A DNA stretch of 64,000 nt from an uncultured Mesonia sp. (GCA_947494545.1 CANLVH010000011.1:1-64000), one strand, 5' to 3'. Counted from the first letter of the stretch, positions 1-8,687 are shown. Translations and numbers: made by a program. The notes: generated from the letters alone by a model not told the origin.

Positions 1-1
1 A

Positions 2-34
2 GAATTTAAAGGCCACTTTACCTTAAAACGATAG
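2..34 (+). CDS. Possible 3' end of an upstream gene
   Basis: An open frame enters from the left edge and ends at TAG after about ten codons (ending GHFTLKR). A strong terminator follows 26 bases later, which fits the tail of a gene lying mostly outside the window. Too little is present to name it, and the reading could be accidental. Confidence 0.35.
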   Translation, partial: EFKGHFTLKR

Positions 35-60
35 TGGAGAGAGGGTAAAGATTATTTAAA

Positions 61-104
61 AACAAACCGGTTTTGTTAGAATCAAAGCCGGTTTGTTGTT
101 TTTT
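61..104 (+). terminator. Rho-independent terminator upstream of recR
   Basis: A long inverted repeat (AACAAACCGG..TTTG paired with CAAA.CCGGTTTGTT) with a 7-base loop is followed by a T-rich tract. It insulates recR from whatever lies to the left. Confidence 0.85.
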
Positions 105-167
105 ATAGTAATGTAAAAGTGCAAAAGACAAATTAATATTTAAGTTAACTTTGATGTATAAAATGTG

Positions 168-175
168 TAATTTTG
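168..175 (+). promoter_or_regulatory. -7 promoter element of recR (TAATTTTG)
   Basis: It matches the Bacteroidota sigma-ABfr -7 consensus TAnnTTTG. It ends only four bases before the recR ATG, so the transcript would be leaderless or nearly so. No convincing -33 TTG at normal spacing was found. Confidence 0.6.
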
Positions 176-179
176 CAGT

Positions 180-797
180 ATGGAATTTTCTTCGAAATTA
201 TTAGAAAATGCAGTGCAGGAAATGGCACAATTACCCGGAATTGGGAAACGCACCGCATTACGATTAGTATTACATGTTTTAAACCAACCACAAAGCCAAA
301 CTACCAATTTAGCTAAAGCCTTGGTGGATTTACGAACTGAAATTAAATTCTGTAAAAATTGCCACAATATTAGTGATCAAGAGCTTTGCCAGGTATGTGC
401 AAATCCTAATAGAGACCAAAGTTTGGTTTGTGTGGTAGAAGACATTCGGGATGTAATGGCAATTGAAAATACTAGTCAATACAAAGGTCATTACCATGTT
501 TTAAATGGTAAAATAAGTCCGATGGATGGCATTGGCCCGGACGATCTAAACATAAGTAGCTTGGTTACAAAAGTAAAAGAAGGTAAAATAAACGAGATTA
601 TTTTTGCACTCAGCAGTACAATGGAAGGGGATACTACAAATTTTTACATCTTTAAACAATTAAAAAGCTATTCCGTAACTATGTCTACTATTGCCCGAGG
701 AATTGGAGTAGGAGATGAACTCGAATATGCCGATGAAATTACATTAGGGAGAAGCATCTTAAATAGAATTCCTTTTGAAAATTCCTTAAAAGGATAA
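180..797 (+). CDS. recR: Recombination mediator protein RecR
   Basis: 205 residues, the usual RecR length. RecR works with RecO (and RecF) to load RecA on gapped DNA coated with SSB. An N-terminal helix-hairpin-helix segment (LPGIGKRTA, about residues 18-26) is followed by a four-cysteine zinc finger (C58, C61, C70, C73) and a Toprim domain starting near VVEDIRD (85-91). The ATG at 180 lies four bases after a -7 element. The glycosyltransferase gene starts two bases after the stop, so the two are probably co-transcribed although functionally unrelated. recF lies elsewhere in this window at 38931-40010. Confidence 0.97.
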   Translation: MEFSSKLLENAVQEMAQLPGIGKRTALRLVLHVLNQPQSQTTNLAKALVDLRTEIKFCKNCHNISDQELCQVCANPNRDQSLVCVVEDIRDVMAIENTSQYKGHYHVLNGKISPMDGIGPDDLNISSLVTKVKEGKINEIIFALSSTMEGDTTNFYIFKQLKSYSVTMSTIARGIGVGDELEYADEITLGRSILNRIPFENSLKG

Positions 798-799
798 AT

Positions 800-1912
800 A
801 TGCAGCTTTCCATAATCATATTAAATTATAAAGTACCATACTATTTGTTGCAATGTGTAGATAGTGTCTCTAAAGCACTCAAAAATATTAACGCAGAAAT
901 AATTGTTGTTGATAATAATTCGCAAGATACAAGTTGCCAGCTAGTTAAAGAAAACTTTCCAAAGGTTAGAATAATAGCAAATAAAGAAAATTTGGGCTTT
1001 GCAAAAGGTAATAATATTGGTATAAAAGAGGCGAAAGGAAAATTTATATGCCTGTTAAACCCAGATACTATAGTATCTAAAAATACATTTAGCAGTCTTT
1101 TAAGTTTTGCTGAAAAAAATAGAGATTTTGGAGCTATTGGTCCAAGACTTATAGATGGGACGGGTAATTTTTTACCGGAAAGCAAAAGATCTATCCCTAC
1201 ACCAACTATCGCTTTTCAAAAATTAATGGGTATCGGTAAAAATTATTATGCGCCTATACATTTCGCTAAAAACGGAAAAGTTGCAATTTTGGTCGGAGCG
1301 TTTATGCTAATGCGTAAAGACCGTTATTGGGAAGTAAACGGTTTAGACGAAGATTATTTTATGTATGGCGAGGACATAGACCTTAGTTATAAATTTATTA
1401 AAGCAGGCTATCAAAATTACTATGTAGGTTCTGAAATAGTTTTGCATTTTAAAGGAGAAAGTACAGCAAAAGATGCCACATATAGAAAGCGTTTTTTCGA
1501 TGCTATGCAAATCTTTTATAAAAAACATTTTGCACAACATTCTATCGGTAAAACTATGGTAAAAGCGGGCTTAATATTGGCTAAAAATTTTTATTCCTTT
1601 ACGGAAAAAAAAGAGAAAAAAACCACCTTCAAGCAAGTTTTATTGGTAGGTGGCGATTTTGATATGCTCAACCAACTTTCTAAAAAATATAAAGAACCAA
1701 TACACTTAATAAATAAAAAACTGGTTACAAAAAAGAAATTTTCTAACAGTTTACTTATTTTTATCTCCGAAAATGTTTCTTATAAAGAAATTTTTTATAT
1801 CATGGGAGTGCAGAAAAACAAAAACAATTTTTTCCGCATTAAACCCGGGAAATTTAATTTTATAATTGGCAGCGACTCCAATAGAGCAAAAGGAGAAGTT
1901 TTTAAATTATAA
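800..1912 (+). CDS. Family 2 glycosyltransferase (rhamnosyltransferase-like)
   Basis: 370 residues. The N-terminal GT-A fold shows the nucleotide-sugar signature VDNNS (37-41), the metal-binding-type motif NPDT (87-90) and a YGEDIDL motif (189-195) typical of WbbL-like transferases that add sugars to lipid-linked or surface polysaccharides. The C-terminal 120 residues are lysine-rich with no clear membrane span and no assignment. It probably acts at the cytoplasmic face of the inner membrane. It is the second gene of the recR unit. Donor and acceptor cannot be inferred, since no other polysaccharide genes are nearby. Confidence 0.88.
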   Translation: MQLSIIILNYKVPYYLLQCVDSVSKALKNINAEIIVVDNNSQDTSCQLVKENFPKVRIIANKENLGFAKGNNIGIKEAKGKFICLLNPDTIVSKNTFSSLLSFAEKNRDFGAIGPRLIDGTGNFLPESKRSIPTPTIAFQKLMGIGKNYYAPIHFAKNGKVAILVGAFMLMRKDRYWEVNGLDEDYFMYGEDIDLSYKFIKAGYQNYYVGSEIVLHFKGESTAKDATYRKRFFDAMQIFYKKHFAQHSIGKTMVKAGLILAKNFYSFTEKKEKKTTFKQVLLVGGDFDMLNQLSKKYKEPIHLINKKLVTKKKFSNSLLIFISENVSYKEIFYIMGVQKNKNNFFRIKPGKFNFIIGSDSNRAKGEVFKL

Positions 1913-1929
1913 AATTTTGAAAAATAACT

Positions 1930-1991
1930 ATCAAAAAACGTGTTTTTTGATTAAATTCGCAAGCGAAAATTAAAATACAACCTTTAGGTTA
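1930..1991. promoter_or_regulatory. Three consecutive inverted repeats before the E2 gene
   Basis: The gap between the glycosyltransferase and the E2 gene holds ATCAAAAAAC/GTTTTTTGAT (1930-1951), TTCGC-AA-GCGAA (1956-1967) and AACCT-TT-AGGTT (1980-1991). The first may act as a weak terminator. The last ends five bases before the E2 start codon and could be an operator or affect translation. No function is demonstrated. Confidence 0.4.
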
Positions 1992-1996
1992 ACGAT

Positions 1997-3298
1997 ATGG
2001 CAAAATTTGAACTAAAATTACCCCAAATGGGAGAAAGCGTTGCAGAAGCAACCATTACCAACTGGTTAAAAGAAGTTGGCGATACCATAGAAGAAGATGA
2101 AGCAGTATTAGAAATAGCTACAGATAAAGTAGATAGTGAAGTGCCAAGCGAGGTAGAAGGTGTTTTAAAAGAAAAACTGTTTGATGTAGACGATGTTGTG
2201 CAGGTTGGGCAAACCATTGCAATTATAGAAACCGAAGCAGAAGTAAGTCAAGATAACGAAGCTCCTGCACAAGAAGCTGCAAATGTTGCGGCCGTAGAAG
2301 AAAGTGTTACCCAAGCCAAAGAAACTGCTGATAAAAGTATAGATTTTTCAGACTCAGAAAGATTTTATTCTCCTTTAGTGAAGAATATCGCTAAAGAAGA
2401 AAATATAAGCATAGAAGAATTAGAAAGCATTGAAGGCAGCGGAAAAGATGGCCGAGTTACCAAAAATGATATTTTGGCTTATGTGGAAAACAGATCTACG
2501 CAAAAAGAGCCACAAAAAACCGCCTCCGCAACGCCGGCTAAACCTGCTGCGGCGCCTAAGCCTGCATCTGCACCGGTAAATGTAAATGCAGAAGATGAAG
2601 TTTTAGAAATGTCGCGTATGGGTAAAATGATTTCGCACCATATGGTAAACAGCGTGCAGACATCTGCCCACGTACAATCGTTTATAGAAGTAGATGTAAC
2701 TAAAATCTGGAATTGGCGTAATAAAGTAAAAAAATCTTACCAAGAAAGAGAAGGTGAAAAAATAACTTTTACGCCTATCTTTATGGAAGCAGTAGCAAAA
2801 GCTATAAAAGATTTTCCTATGATTAATATTTCCGTAGACGGAGATAAAATTATAAAACGAAAAAATATTAACTTAGGAATGGCAGCTGCTTTGCCAGATG
2901 GTAATTTAATTGTGCCCGTAATTAGAAATGCAGATCAACTCAATTTGGTAGGCTTATCTAAAAAAGTAAATGATTTGGCGCAACGTGCCAGAGCTGGCAA
3001 ATTAAAACCAGACGAAACCCAAGGTGGTACTTATACGGTAACCAACGTAGGTACGTTTGGTAGCGTTTTAGGTACGCCAATTATCAACCAGCCGCAAGTG
3101 GGTATTTTAGCTTTAGGAGCTATTAGAAAAGTTCCTGCTGTTGTAGAGACTCCAGATGGTGATTTTATTGGTATACGTCACAAAATGTTCTTGTCGCACA
3201 GTTACGATCATCGTGTAGTTAATGGCGCACTTGGTGGTCAATTTGTTCAACGTGTTGCACAATATTTAGAAGCTTTTGACGCAGATCGTTCCATTTAA
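1997..3298 (+). CDS. 2-oxo acid dehydrogenase E2 (dihydrolipoamide acyltransferase)
   Basis: 433 residues. It transfers acyl groups from lipoyl-lysine to CoA in a 2-oxo acid dehydrogenase complex. A single lipoyl domain carries the modified lysine in ATDKVDS (K44). A linker precedes the peripheral-subunit-binding domain (about 123-163). After an Ala/Pro-rich hinge (about 175-195) comes the catalytic domain, with the active-site DHRVVNG (404-410). The architecture and sequence fit the branched-chain 2-oxo acid dehydrogenase E2 best, but succinyl-transferase specificity cannot be excluded from sequence alone. E1 and E3 genes are not adjacent. Confidence 0.92.
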   Translation: MAKFELKLPQMGESVAEATITNWLKEVGDTIEEDEAVLEIATDKVDSEVPSEVEGVLKEKLFDVDDVVQVGQTIAIIETEAEVSQDNEAPAQEAANVAAVEESVTQAKETADKSIDFSDSERFYSPLVKNIAKEENISIEELESIEGSGKDGRVTKNDILAYVENRSTQKEPQKTASATPAKPAAAPKPASAPVNVNAEDEVLEMSRMGKMISHHMVNSVQTSAHVQSFIEVDVTKIWNWRNKVKKSYQEREGEKITFTPIFMEAVAKAIKDFPMINISVDGDKIIKRKNINLGMAAALPDGNLIVPVIRNADQLNLVGLSKKVNDLAQRARAGKLKPDETQGGTYTVTNVGTFGSVLGTPIINQPQVGILALGAIRKVPAVVETPDGDFIGIRHKMFLSHSYDHRVVNGALGGQFVQRVAQYLEAFDADRSI

Positions 3299-3319
3299 AA
3301 ACTTCTAAAAATATAAAAT

Positions 3320-3349
3320 AAAAAACGCCCGTTTCTACGGGCGTTTTTT
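3320..3349 (+). terminator. Terminator of the E2 gene
   Basis: A GC-rich perfect stem (AAAAACGCCCGT / ACGGGCGTTTTTT) with a four-base loop and trailing Ts lies about 20 bases after the stop codon. Confidence 0.92.
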
Positions 3350-3473
3350 GGTTGGTTATTTAAGTTTTAGCCCATTTCTCAAAATATATTTAAGTAAATG
3401 GCTGTTAATAAAGGCTTAAAATTATAAAAAAAATTTAAATAGCATAAACTTTTCAATAAAAAATTAGTTGCGC

Positions 3474-3481
3474 TACCTTTG
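3474..3481 (+). promoter_or_regulatory. -7 element TACCTTTG of the exonuclease gene
   Basis: A perfect TAnnTTTG match 17 bases upstream of the ATG at 3499, after a terminator-bounded AT-rich spacer. It probably drives the exonuclease-to-cinA run of genes. Confidence 0.65.
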
Positions 3482-3498
3482 CAGAAAATTCAATTATT

Positions 3499-4275
3499 AT
3501 GAAATTAGAGCTTAGTAAACCTATCTGTTTTTTTGATTTGGAAACCACAGGTACCAATATTGCTAAAGACCGCATTGTAGAAATTGCGGTTTTAAAAGTT
3601 TATCCAAACTCCAATAAAGAAAGTTTTACTTGGCGCGTAAATCCTGAAATGAAAATTCCGGAAGAAGTAATAAAAATTCACGGAATTTCTAATGAAGATG
3701 TGGCCAACGAACCTACCTTTAAAGAATTAGCACCTAAAATTTATCAGATGATTAAAGATTGCGATTTAGCAGGGTATAATTCTAACCGATTTGATATTCC
3801 GCTTTTAGCGGAAGAGTTTTTGCGCGCAGACGTAGATTTTGATATAAAGAACGCTGTTGCTATAGATGTGCAAACTATTTTTCATAAAAAAGAAAAACGC
3901 ACCTTAGAGGCTGCATATAAATTTTATTGCAACAAAGATTTGACAGATGCGCACAGCGCAGAAGCAGATACTAATGCCACTTACGAAGTGTTAAAATCGC
4001 AATTAGACCGGTATCCAGATTTAAAAAACGATACAAAATGGTTAGCAGAATTTAGCGCCCATAAAAAATTTGCAGATTTTGCAGGACTTATAACGTATAA
4101 CAAAGCCGGTCAAGAAGTATTTTCTTTTGGAAAACACCGGGGTAAAATAGTAGAAAAAGTATTGGAGAGCGAACCCGGTTATTACGGTTGGATACAAAAT
4201 GCAGACTTTCCGTTATACACCAAAAAAGTGCTTACGGCTATAAAACTCAGAAAACTTACAGAGAAATTAAACTAA
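3499..4275 (+). CDS. DnaQ-family 3'-5' exonuclease with C-terminal ExoX-like module
   Basis: 258 residues. All DEDDh exonuclease residues are visible: D13 and E15 in FDLETTG (Exo I), D99 in NSNRFDIP (Exo II), and H152 with D157 in AHSAEAD (Exo III). The C-terminal part (about 208-250) contains FGKHRGK and a GYYGWIQ element, resembling the small DUF3820/ExoX C-terminal module. A stand-alone protein of the same type is encoded at 25897-26118. It may be a repair exonuclease or a proofreading subunit; the added module argues against a classical polymerase III epsilon subunit. Confidence 0.88.
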   Translation: MKLELSKPICFFDLETTGTNIAKDRIVEIAVLKVYPNSNKESFTWRVNPEMKIPEEVIKIHGISNEDVANEPTFKELAPKIYQMIKDCDLAGYNSNRFDIPLLAEEFLRADVDFDIKNAVAIDVQTIFHKKEKRTLEAAYKFYCNKDLTDAHSAEADTNATYEVLKSQLDRYPDLKNDTKWLAEFSAHKKFADFAGLITYNKAGQEVFSFGKHRGKIVEKVLESEPGYYGWIQNADFPLYTKKVLTAIKLRKLTEKLN

Positions 4276-4284
4276 GTCTTCTTT

Positions 4285-4899
4285 ATGAAAATAATTTGTG
4301 TAGGAAGAAATTATACAGAACATATTACTGAATTAAAGAATGAAAAACCGGAAGATCCGGTTTTGTTTTGTAAACCAGATACAGCTATAATTCTCAAAAA
4401 TCAACCCTTTTTTATTCCTGATTTTTCTAATAATGTTCATTACGAAGTAGAAATTTTGGTAAAAATTAAAAAAGTTGGTAAACACATTCAAGAAAAATTT
4501 GCGTCAAAATATTATGACGAGATAGGTTTAGGAGTAGATTTTACTGCGCGCGATTTACAGCAGCAACTTAAGGAAAATGGATTGCCCTGGGAAAAAGCAA
4601 AATCTTTTGACGGTTCGGCATTAATTGGCAGGAAGTGGATAGACAAAAATGACTTCAAAACGGTTGATAATATTGACTTTTCCTTACAGAAAAACGAAAA
4701 AATTGTACAATCATCGAATAGTTCCTATATGTTATGGAAGATAGACGCCTTAATTGCGTATATTTCAAAGTATTTTACCCTAAAAATAGGAGATGTTATC
4801 TTTACCGGTACCCCAAACGGTGTAGGCAAAGTAGAGCCTGGAGATAACTTAAAAGGATTTATAGAAAAACAAGAGATTTTTAACATTAATATCAAGTAA
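4285..4899 (+). CDS. Fumarylacetoacetate hydrolase family protein
   Basis: 204 residues, a compact FAH domain (YcgM/FAHD1 size). Family members hydrolyse or decarboxylate acylpyruvates and 2-oxo acids such as oxaloacetate. It shows GRNYTEH near the start, metal-ligand acidic residues in HYEVE (E54, E56) and D85 in GVDFTARD, K104 in the EKAKSFDG loop, and FTGTPNGVG near the end. The start lies nine bases after the exonuclease stop. The stop shares one base with the next ATG, so the genes are translationally coupled. The substrate is not determinable. Confidence 0.9.
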   Translation: MKIICVGRNYTEHITELKNEKPEDPVLFCKPDTAIILKNQPFFIPDFSNNVHYEVEILVKIKKVGKHIQEKFASKYYDEIGLGVDFTARDLQQQLKENGLPWEKAKSFDGSALIGRKWIDKNDFKTVDNIDFSLQKNEKIVQSSNSSYMLWKIDALIAYISKYFTLKIGDVIFTGTPNGVGKVEPGDNLKGFIEKQEIFNINIK

Positions 4900-5237
4900 T
4901 GAAAAAGTACGATTTGACCAACCTTCGTCAAATGGCGAGTGATGATGAAGAATTTTTTATCGAAATGTTAAGGACTTTTGTGCAAGAACTCCCCGAAGAT
5001 GTGCAGGCTATGAATCAAGCCGTTGAAAATCATAACCCACAACTTACGTTTCAAATCGCCCACAAGATGAAACCCAATTTGCAAATGTTTGGGTTAGATC
5101 TATCAGAAGAAGTTAAAAAACTAGAGCATTGGTCTAAAGATAAAAGTACTAAAGAAGAAATTTTACCGGAGGCCCAAAAAATATCCGATACCGTTTTGCA
5201 CGTTTGTCAAGAAATAAAAGAAGACTACAATATATAA
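4899..5237 (+). CDS. Histidine phosphotransfer (Hpt) domain protein
   Basis: 112 residues, essentially one Hpt domain: a four-helix bundle that relays phosphate between response-regulator receiver domains. The phosphorylated histidine is H55 in QIAHKMKPN. No kinase or receiver gene is adjacent, so its partner is elsewhere. The start overlaps the FAH stop by one base, and cinA begins three bases after its stop. Confidence 0.85.
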   Translation: MKKYDLTNLRQMASDDEEFFIEMLRTFVQELPEDVQAMNQAVENHNPQLTFQIAHKMKPNLQMFGLDLSEEVKKLEHWSKDKSTKEEILPEAQKISDTVLHVCQEIKEDYNI

Positions 5238-5240
5238 AGT

Positions 5241-6485
5241 ATGCAAGCAGAAATTATCACTATCGGCGATGAGATTCTCATTGGTCAGATTGTAGATACC
5301 AATTCCGCTTTTATCGCTACAGAATTAAATAAAATAGGCGTAGAAGTACATCAAATCACCTCTATAAGTGATCAAGCCGAACAGATTGTAAGTAGCTTAG
5401 AAGAATCACAGAAAAGATCAGATATCATTATAGTTACAGGAGGTTTAGGACCAACTAACGATGATATTACAAAACACACGCTAACGGCTTATTTTAAGGA
5501 TGAGTTAATAAAACATCCTAAAATCGAAAAGCATATAGAGCAACTGTTCGAAAAACATATACAAACTCCTATTTCACACTTAAATAGACAGCAAGCCTTA
5601 CTGCCAAGTAAAGCAATTGCTTTACACAATGCATATGGAACTGCCCCGGGAATGTGGATAGAAGAAAATGGCTCCATTTTTATATCGCTCCCAGGCGTAC
5701 CTTATGAGATGAGAGCTTTGCTGAAAAACGAGGTGTTACCAAGAATTACAGATAGATTTAACCGTCCGTTTATTTTACATAAAACCGTGTTAACCTATGG
5801 TTTAGGAGAAAGCGCCATTGCCCAAAAAATAGAAGATTGGGAAGCTAATTTGCCATCTTTTATAAAACTTGCTTACTTGCCAAATGTGGGTAGGGTTAGG
5901 CTGCGTTTAAGCGCCAGAGGACCGGAAGAAGAAGTATTACAGCAAGAACTAGATAAACAAATAGAAGATTTACATACCTATATTGGTGATATTATTAAAG
6001 GTTATGAAGAAGAAACCAGTATAGAAGATCAAATTGGTAATAAGCTTACCGCGTTGCAGCAGAGTATCGCAACAGCAGAAAGCTGTACAGGAGGCAGGTT
6101 GGCTGCTAAATTTTCGGCAATTCCCGGTTCTTCCAATTATTTTCGGGGAGGTTTTGTAACTTATGCTACGCAGTCCAAAACACAGATTTTAGATATTTCG
6201 CCAGAATTTATAGAAAAACACTCGGTTGTAAGCGCTGCTATTACAAAAAAAATGGCAGAACGAGCCAAAAGTATTTTAAAAACAGATTTTGCTATAGCCA
6301 CTACCGGAAATGCGGGGCCAACAAAAGGAGATAGCAATGCCGAAATAGGAACAGTGCATATTGCAATTGCAACTCCTTTAAAAACAAAAGAATATGCATT
6401 TAACTTTGGGCAGCCCAGAGAAAAAGTAACGCAAAAAGCCGTAAATAAAAGTTTAGAGTTGCTTTATGATGTTTTAATTAAATAA
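5241..6485 (+). CDS. cinA: CinA family NMN deamidase / ADP-ribose pyrophosphatase-like protein
   Basis: 414 residues with both CinA modules. The N-terminal MoaB/COG1058 domain has [22 protein letters not shown] and SLPGVPYEM. The C-terminal PncC-type nicotinamide-nucleotide amidohydrolase domain has AESCTGG and ATTGNAGP. The family takes part in pyridine-nucleotide salvage; the name comes from a gene induced in competent pneumococcus, but that does not show competence here. It is the last gene of the run that starts at 3499. Confidence 0.95.
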   Translation: MQAEIITIGDEILIGQIVDTNSAFIATELNKIGVEVHQITSISDQAEQIVSSLEESQKRSDIIIVTGGLGPTNDDITKHTLTAYFKDELIKHPKIEKHIEQLFEKHIQTPISHLNRQQALLPSKAIALHNAYGTAPGMWIEENGSIFISLPGVPYEMRALLKNEVLPRITDRFNRPFILHKTVLTYGLGESAIAQKIEDWEANLPSFIKLAYLPNVGRVRLRLSARGPEEEVLQQELDKQIEDLHTYIGDIIKGYEEETSIEDQIGNKLTALQQSIATAESCTGGRLAAKFSAIPGSSNYFRGGFVTYATQSKTQILDISPEFIEKHSVVSAAITKKMAERAKSILKTDFAIATTGNAGPTKGDSNAEIGTVHIAIATPLKTKEYAFNFGQPREKVTQKAVNKSLELLYDVLIK

Positions 6486-6572
6486 AATAAAAGGTTTAGA
6501 AAATTTGTTTTCATAATAAAAAAATCGTTAATTTGCAGCCTGTTTTGAAATAACGAGAAAAGATTAGAAAAC

Positions 6573-6812
6573 ATGTCAAGAGTTTGTGAACTTACGGGAA
6601 AAAAAGCAATGGTAGGAAATAATGTTTCTCACGCCATGAATAAAACTAAGCGTAAATTTAAAGCTAATTTAGTGAAAAAGCGCTTTTACCTTCCAGAAGA
6701 AGATAAGTGGATTACTTTAAAAGTTTCTACTTCTGCTTTAAAAAATATTAACAAAAGAGGAATCTCTGCCGTTATAAAAGAGGCTAGAGAGAATGGTTTC
6801 TTAAAAAAGTAA
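6573..6812 (+). CDS. rpmB: Large ribosomal subunit protein bL28
   Basis: 79 residues, normal for bL28. It shows the N-terminal MSRVCELTGKK, the NNVSHAMNKTKR segment and a basic C-terminus. It heads the rpmB-rpmG-DUF4295 cluster. A near-consensus -7 element (TAATTTG, one base short) lies about 40 bases upstream. Confidence 0.98.
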   Translation: MSRVCELTGKKAMVGNNVSHAMNKTKRKFKANLVKKRFYLPEEDKWITLKVSTSALKNINKRGISAVIKEARENGFLKK

Positions 6813-6837
6813 TCAAACCCTGAAATACCTATAAGAA

Positions 6838-7020
6838 ATGGCAAAGAAAGGAAATAGAGTACAAGTAATATTAGAATGTACAGAGCATAAAGCCACCGGT
6901 AAGCCGGGTACTTCTAGATATATTACCACTAAAAACAAAAAGAACACACCGGATAGAATGGAGTTGAAAAAATTTAACCCTATTCTTAATAAAATGACGG
7001 TTCATAAAGAAATAAAGTAA
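6838..7020 (+). CDS. rpmG: Large ribosomal subunit protein bL33
   Basis: 60 residues. It has the bL33 core ([31 protein letters not shown]). The cysteines of the zinc-ribbon form are absent apart from a single C14, so this is the zinc-free C- type. It starts 25 bases after rpmB. Confidence 0.97.
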   Translation: MAKKGNRVQVILECTEHKATGKPGTSRYITTKNKKNTPDRMELKKFNPILNKMTVHKEIK

Positions 7021-7026
7021 TAAGTT

Positions 7027-7179
7027 ATGGCAAAGAAATCGGTAGCAACCTTACAAACAGGATCTAAAAGACTTACAAAAGCCATAAAAATGGTAAAGTC
7101 TGAAAAAACAGGTGCATATACTTTTGTAGAGCAAATAATGGCACCAGAACAAGTAAACGACTTTCTTAACGAGAAATAA
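7027..7179 (+). CDS. DUF4295 small basic protein (likely ribosomal, bL38-type)
   Basis: A 50-residue ORF starting MAKKSVATLQTGSKRLTKAI and ending VNDFLNEK. It lies six bases after rpmG and just before the cluster terminator. It is basic in its first half and matches my memory of DUF4295, a Bacteroidota-restricted family always found after rpmG. From memory, a protein of this family was seen in the Flavobacterium johnsoniae 70S structure and named bL38; I cannot verify that here. Because it is so short, gene callers may miss it. Confidence 0.85.
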   Translation: MAKKSVATLQTGSKRLTKAIKMVKSEKTGAYTFVEQIMAPEQVNDFLNEK

Positions 7180-7196
7180 TTACGTGAAACCTATAT

Positions 7197-7237
7197 AAAA
7201 GCCGTCTCGAATTTTTCCGGGACGGCTTTTTGTTTTT
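7197..7237 (+). terminator. Terminator of the rpmB-rpmG-DUF4295 operon
   Basis: AAAAGCCGTC pairs with GACGGCTTTT around a short loop and is followed by a T tract (TGTTTTT). Confidence 0.92.
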
Positions 7238-7240
7238 ATG

Positions 7241-7248
7241 TATATTTG
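7241..7248 (+). promoter_or_regulatory. -7 element TATATTTG of ftsY
   Basis: A perfect TAnnTTTG match immediately after the ribosomal-protein terminator, about 70 bases upstream of the ftsY ATG. Confidence 0.55.
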
Positions 7249-7316
7249 TAGCTAATTTTAGAGAATTTAAAAATTCTAAACGATAAACGCTAGCCACCAC
7301 TAACTACTCCTATAAT

Positions 7317-8276
7317 ATGAGTTTATTTAAAAAAATTTTTTCAAAAGAAAAAAAAGAAACACTAGATAAAGGTTTAGAAAAATCTAAATCTAATTTTTTT
7401 GGTAAATTAAGTAAAGCCGTTGCCGGTAAGTCTAAAGTAGACGATGAAGTCTTAGATGATTTAGAAGAAGTTTTAGTGAGTAGCGATGTTGGCGTGACTA
7501 CCACCATAAAAATTATAGACCGTATAGAAGAACGCGTAGCTAGAGACAAATATTTAGGTACGGGAGAACTCGATAAAATTCTAAAAGAAGAAATTGCAGG
7601 TTTGCTTAGTGAAACCGGAAGCGGCGAAGCAGCACAATTTAATTTACCAGATAAAAAACCCTATGTAATAATGGTGGTGGGCGTTAACGGCGTAGGAAAA
7701 ACCACTACTATTGGTAAATTGGCTTACCAGTTTAAGAAACAAGGTAAAAAAGTTGTACTTGGAGCTGCAGATACGTTTAGAGCCGCGGCCATAGACCAAA
7801 TTCAAATCTGGGCAGATCGGGTAGATGTGCCAATGGTAAAACAAAAAATGGGTAGCGATCCGGCTTCCGTAGCTTATGACACGGTACAAAGTGCTATAAA
7901 ACAAGATGCAGATGTTGTAATTATAGATACCGCAGGACGTTTGCACAACAAAGTGAATTTGATGAACGAGCTGAGCAAAATTAAACGCGTTATGCAAAAA
8001 GTCGTGCCAGACGTGCCAGACGAAGTTTTGTTGGTTTTAGATGGTTCTACCGGTCAAAATGCTTTCGAGCAAGCAAAACAATTTACTGCTGCTACAGAAG
8101 TTACTTCGCTGGCAGTAACCAAATTAGACGGTACCGCAAAAGGTGGTGTTGTAATTGGTATTAGTGACCAATTTCAAATTCCTGTAAAATATATTGGCGT
8201 TGGCGAAGGTATAGAAGATTTGCAGGTATTTAATAAAATAGAATTTGTAGATTCTTTTTTTAAACAAACATCTTAA
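7317..8276 (+). CDS. ftsY: Signal recognition particle receptor FtsY
   Basis: 319 residues. The N-domain is followed by an SRP-type GTPase: P-loop GVNGVGKTT (122-130), the DTFRAAA segment, DTAGRLHN (G3) and TKLDGTAKGG (G4/closing loop). It lacks the long acidic A-domain of E. coli FtsY and has only a short lysine-rich N-terminus. It docks SRP-ribosome complexes at the membrane for delivery to SecYEG/YidC. The stop overlaps the next ATG by one base. Confidence 0.98.
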   Translation: MSLFKKIFSKEKKETLDKGLEKSKSNFFGKLSKAVAGKSKVDDEVLDDLEEVLVSSDVGVTTTIKIIDRIEERVARDKYLGTGELDKILKEEIAGLLSETGSGEAAQFNLPDKKPYVIMVVGVNGVGKTTTIGKLAYQFKKQGKKVVLGAADTFRAAAIDQIQIWADRVDVPMVKQKMGSDPASVAYDTVQSAIKQDADVVIIDTAGRLHNKVNLMNELSKIKRVMQKVVPDVPDEVLLVLDGSTGQNAFEQAKQFTAATEVTSLAVTKLDGTAKGGVVIGISDQFQIPVKYIGVGEGIEDLQVFNKIEFVDSFFKQTS

Positions 8277-8584
8277 TGCAAGATAATCAACCGCACGCCA
8301 AACCTTTTTCGGCAGAAAACACAAAGTCTGTAATTTGCAAAATAATCTTTTTTTATAGCGTTTTCTACGTCGTTATGAAAATCATTGCAATTTTTAAAGG
8401 TTCTTGGGTAATGCCTAACCTTATTTTATGCGTACCTTTTCTGCTATTTGCAGGCTTAGGATTTAAAATGACAAAAACCAAAAATTATTCTTGGCTTTAC
8501 GTTATAGCTGGCGCTTTGGTAATCTCTTTTGTGCGTTATTATGAGATAGATTTAATGCATTATCTACACGAAAAATTGGCATAA
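8276..8584 (+). CDS. Small membrane protein translationally coupled to ftsY
   Basis: 102 residues, unrecognised. A short polar N-terminus is followed by about three hydrophobic helices (near residues 22-40, 46-62 and 72-85) and a charged end. The ATG shares its A with the ftsY stop, so translation is probably coupled. That suggests, but does not show, a role near the membrane-targeting machinery. Confidence 0.7.
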   Translation: MQDNQPHAKPFSAENTKSVICKIIFFYSVFYVVMKIIAIFKGSWVMPNLILCVPFLLFAGLGFKMTKTKNYSWLYVIAGALVISFVRYYEIDLMHYLHEKLA

Positions 8585-8660
8585 GCGCATTTCTAATTTT
8601 GTAACTTTTTCCTTTACGGATATAATTTAAGCAAACTCCTTTTTTCCGATAAATCCTTGT

Positions 8661-8668
8661 TATCTTTG
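8661..8668 (+). promoter_or_regulatory. -7 element TATCTTTG of rimO
   Basis: A perfect TAnnTTTG match 19 bases upstream of the rimO ATG. Confidence 0.7.
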
Positions 8669-8687
8669 CACACATTTTCAAAAACTT

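Noticed and set aside
5241..6485. cinA as evidence for natural competence supporting the uptake-like motif
   Set aside because: CinA proteins are widespread pyridine-nucleotide enzymes; presence of the gene does not indicate competence.
7176..7191. Half of a parS-like palindrome (ACGTGAAAC)
   Set aside because: Only one arm resembles parS and the other arm does not match. It lies between a ribosomal gene and its terminator.
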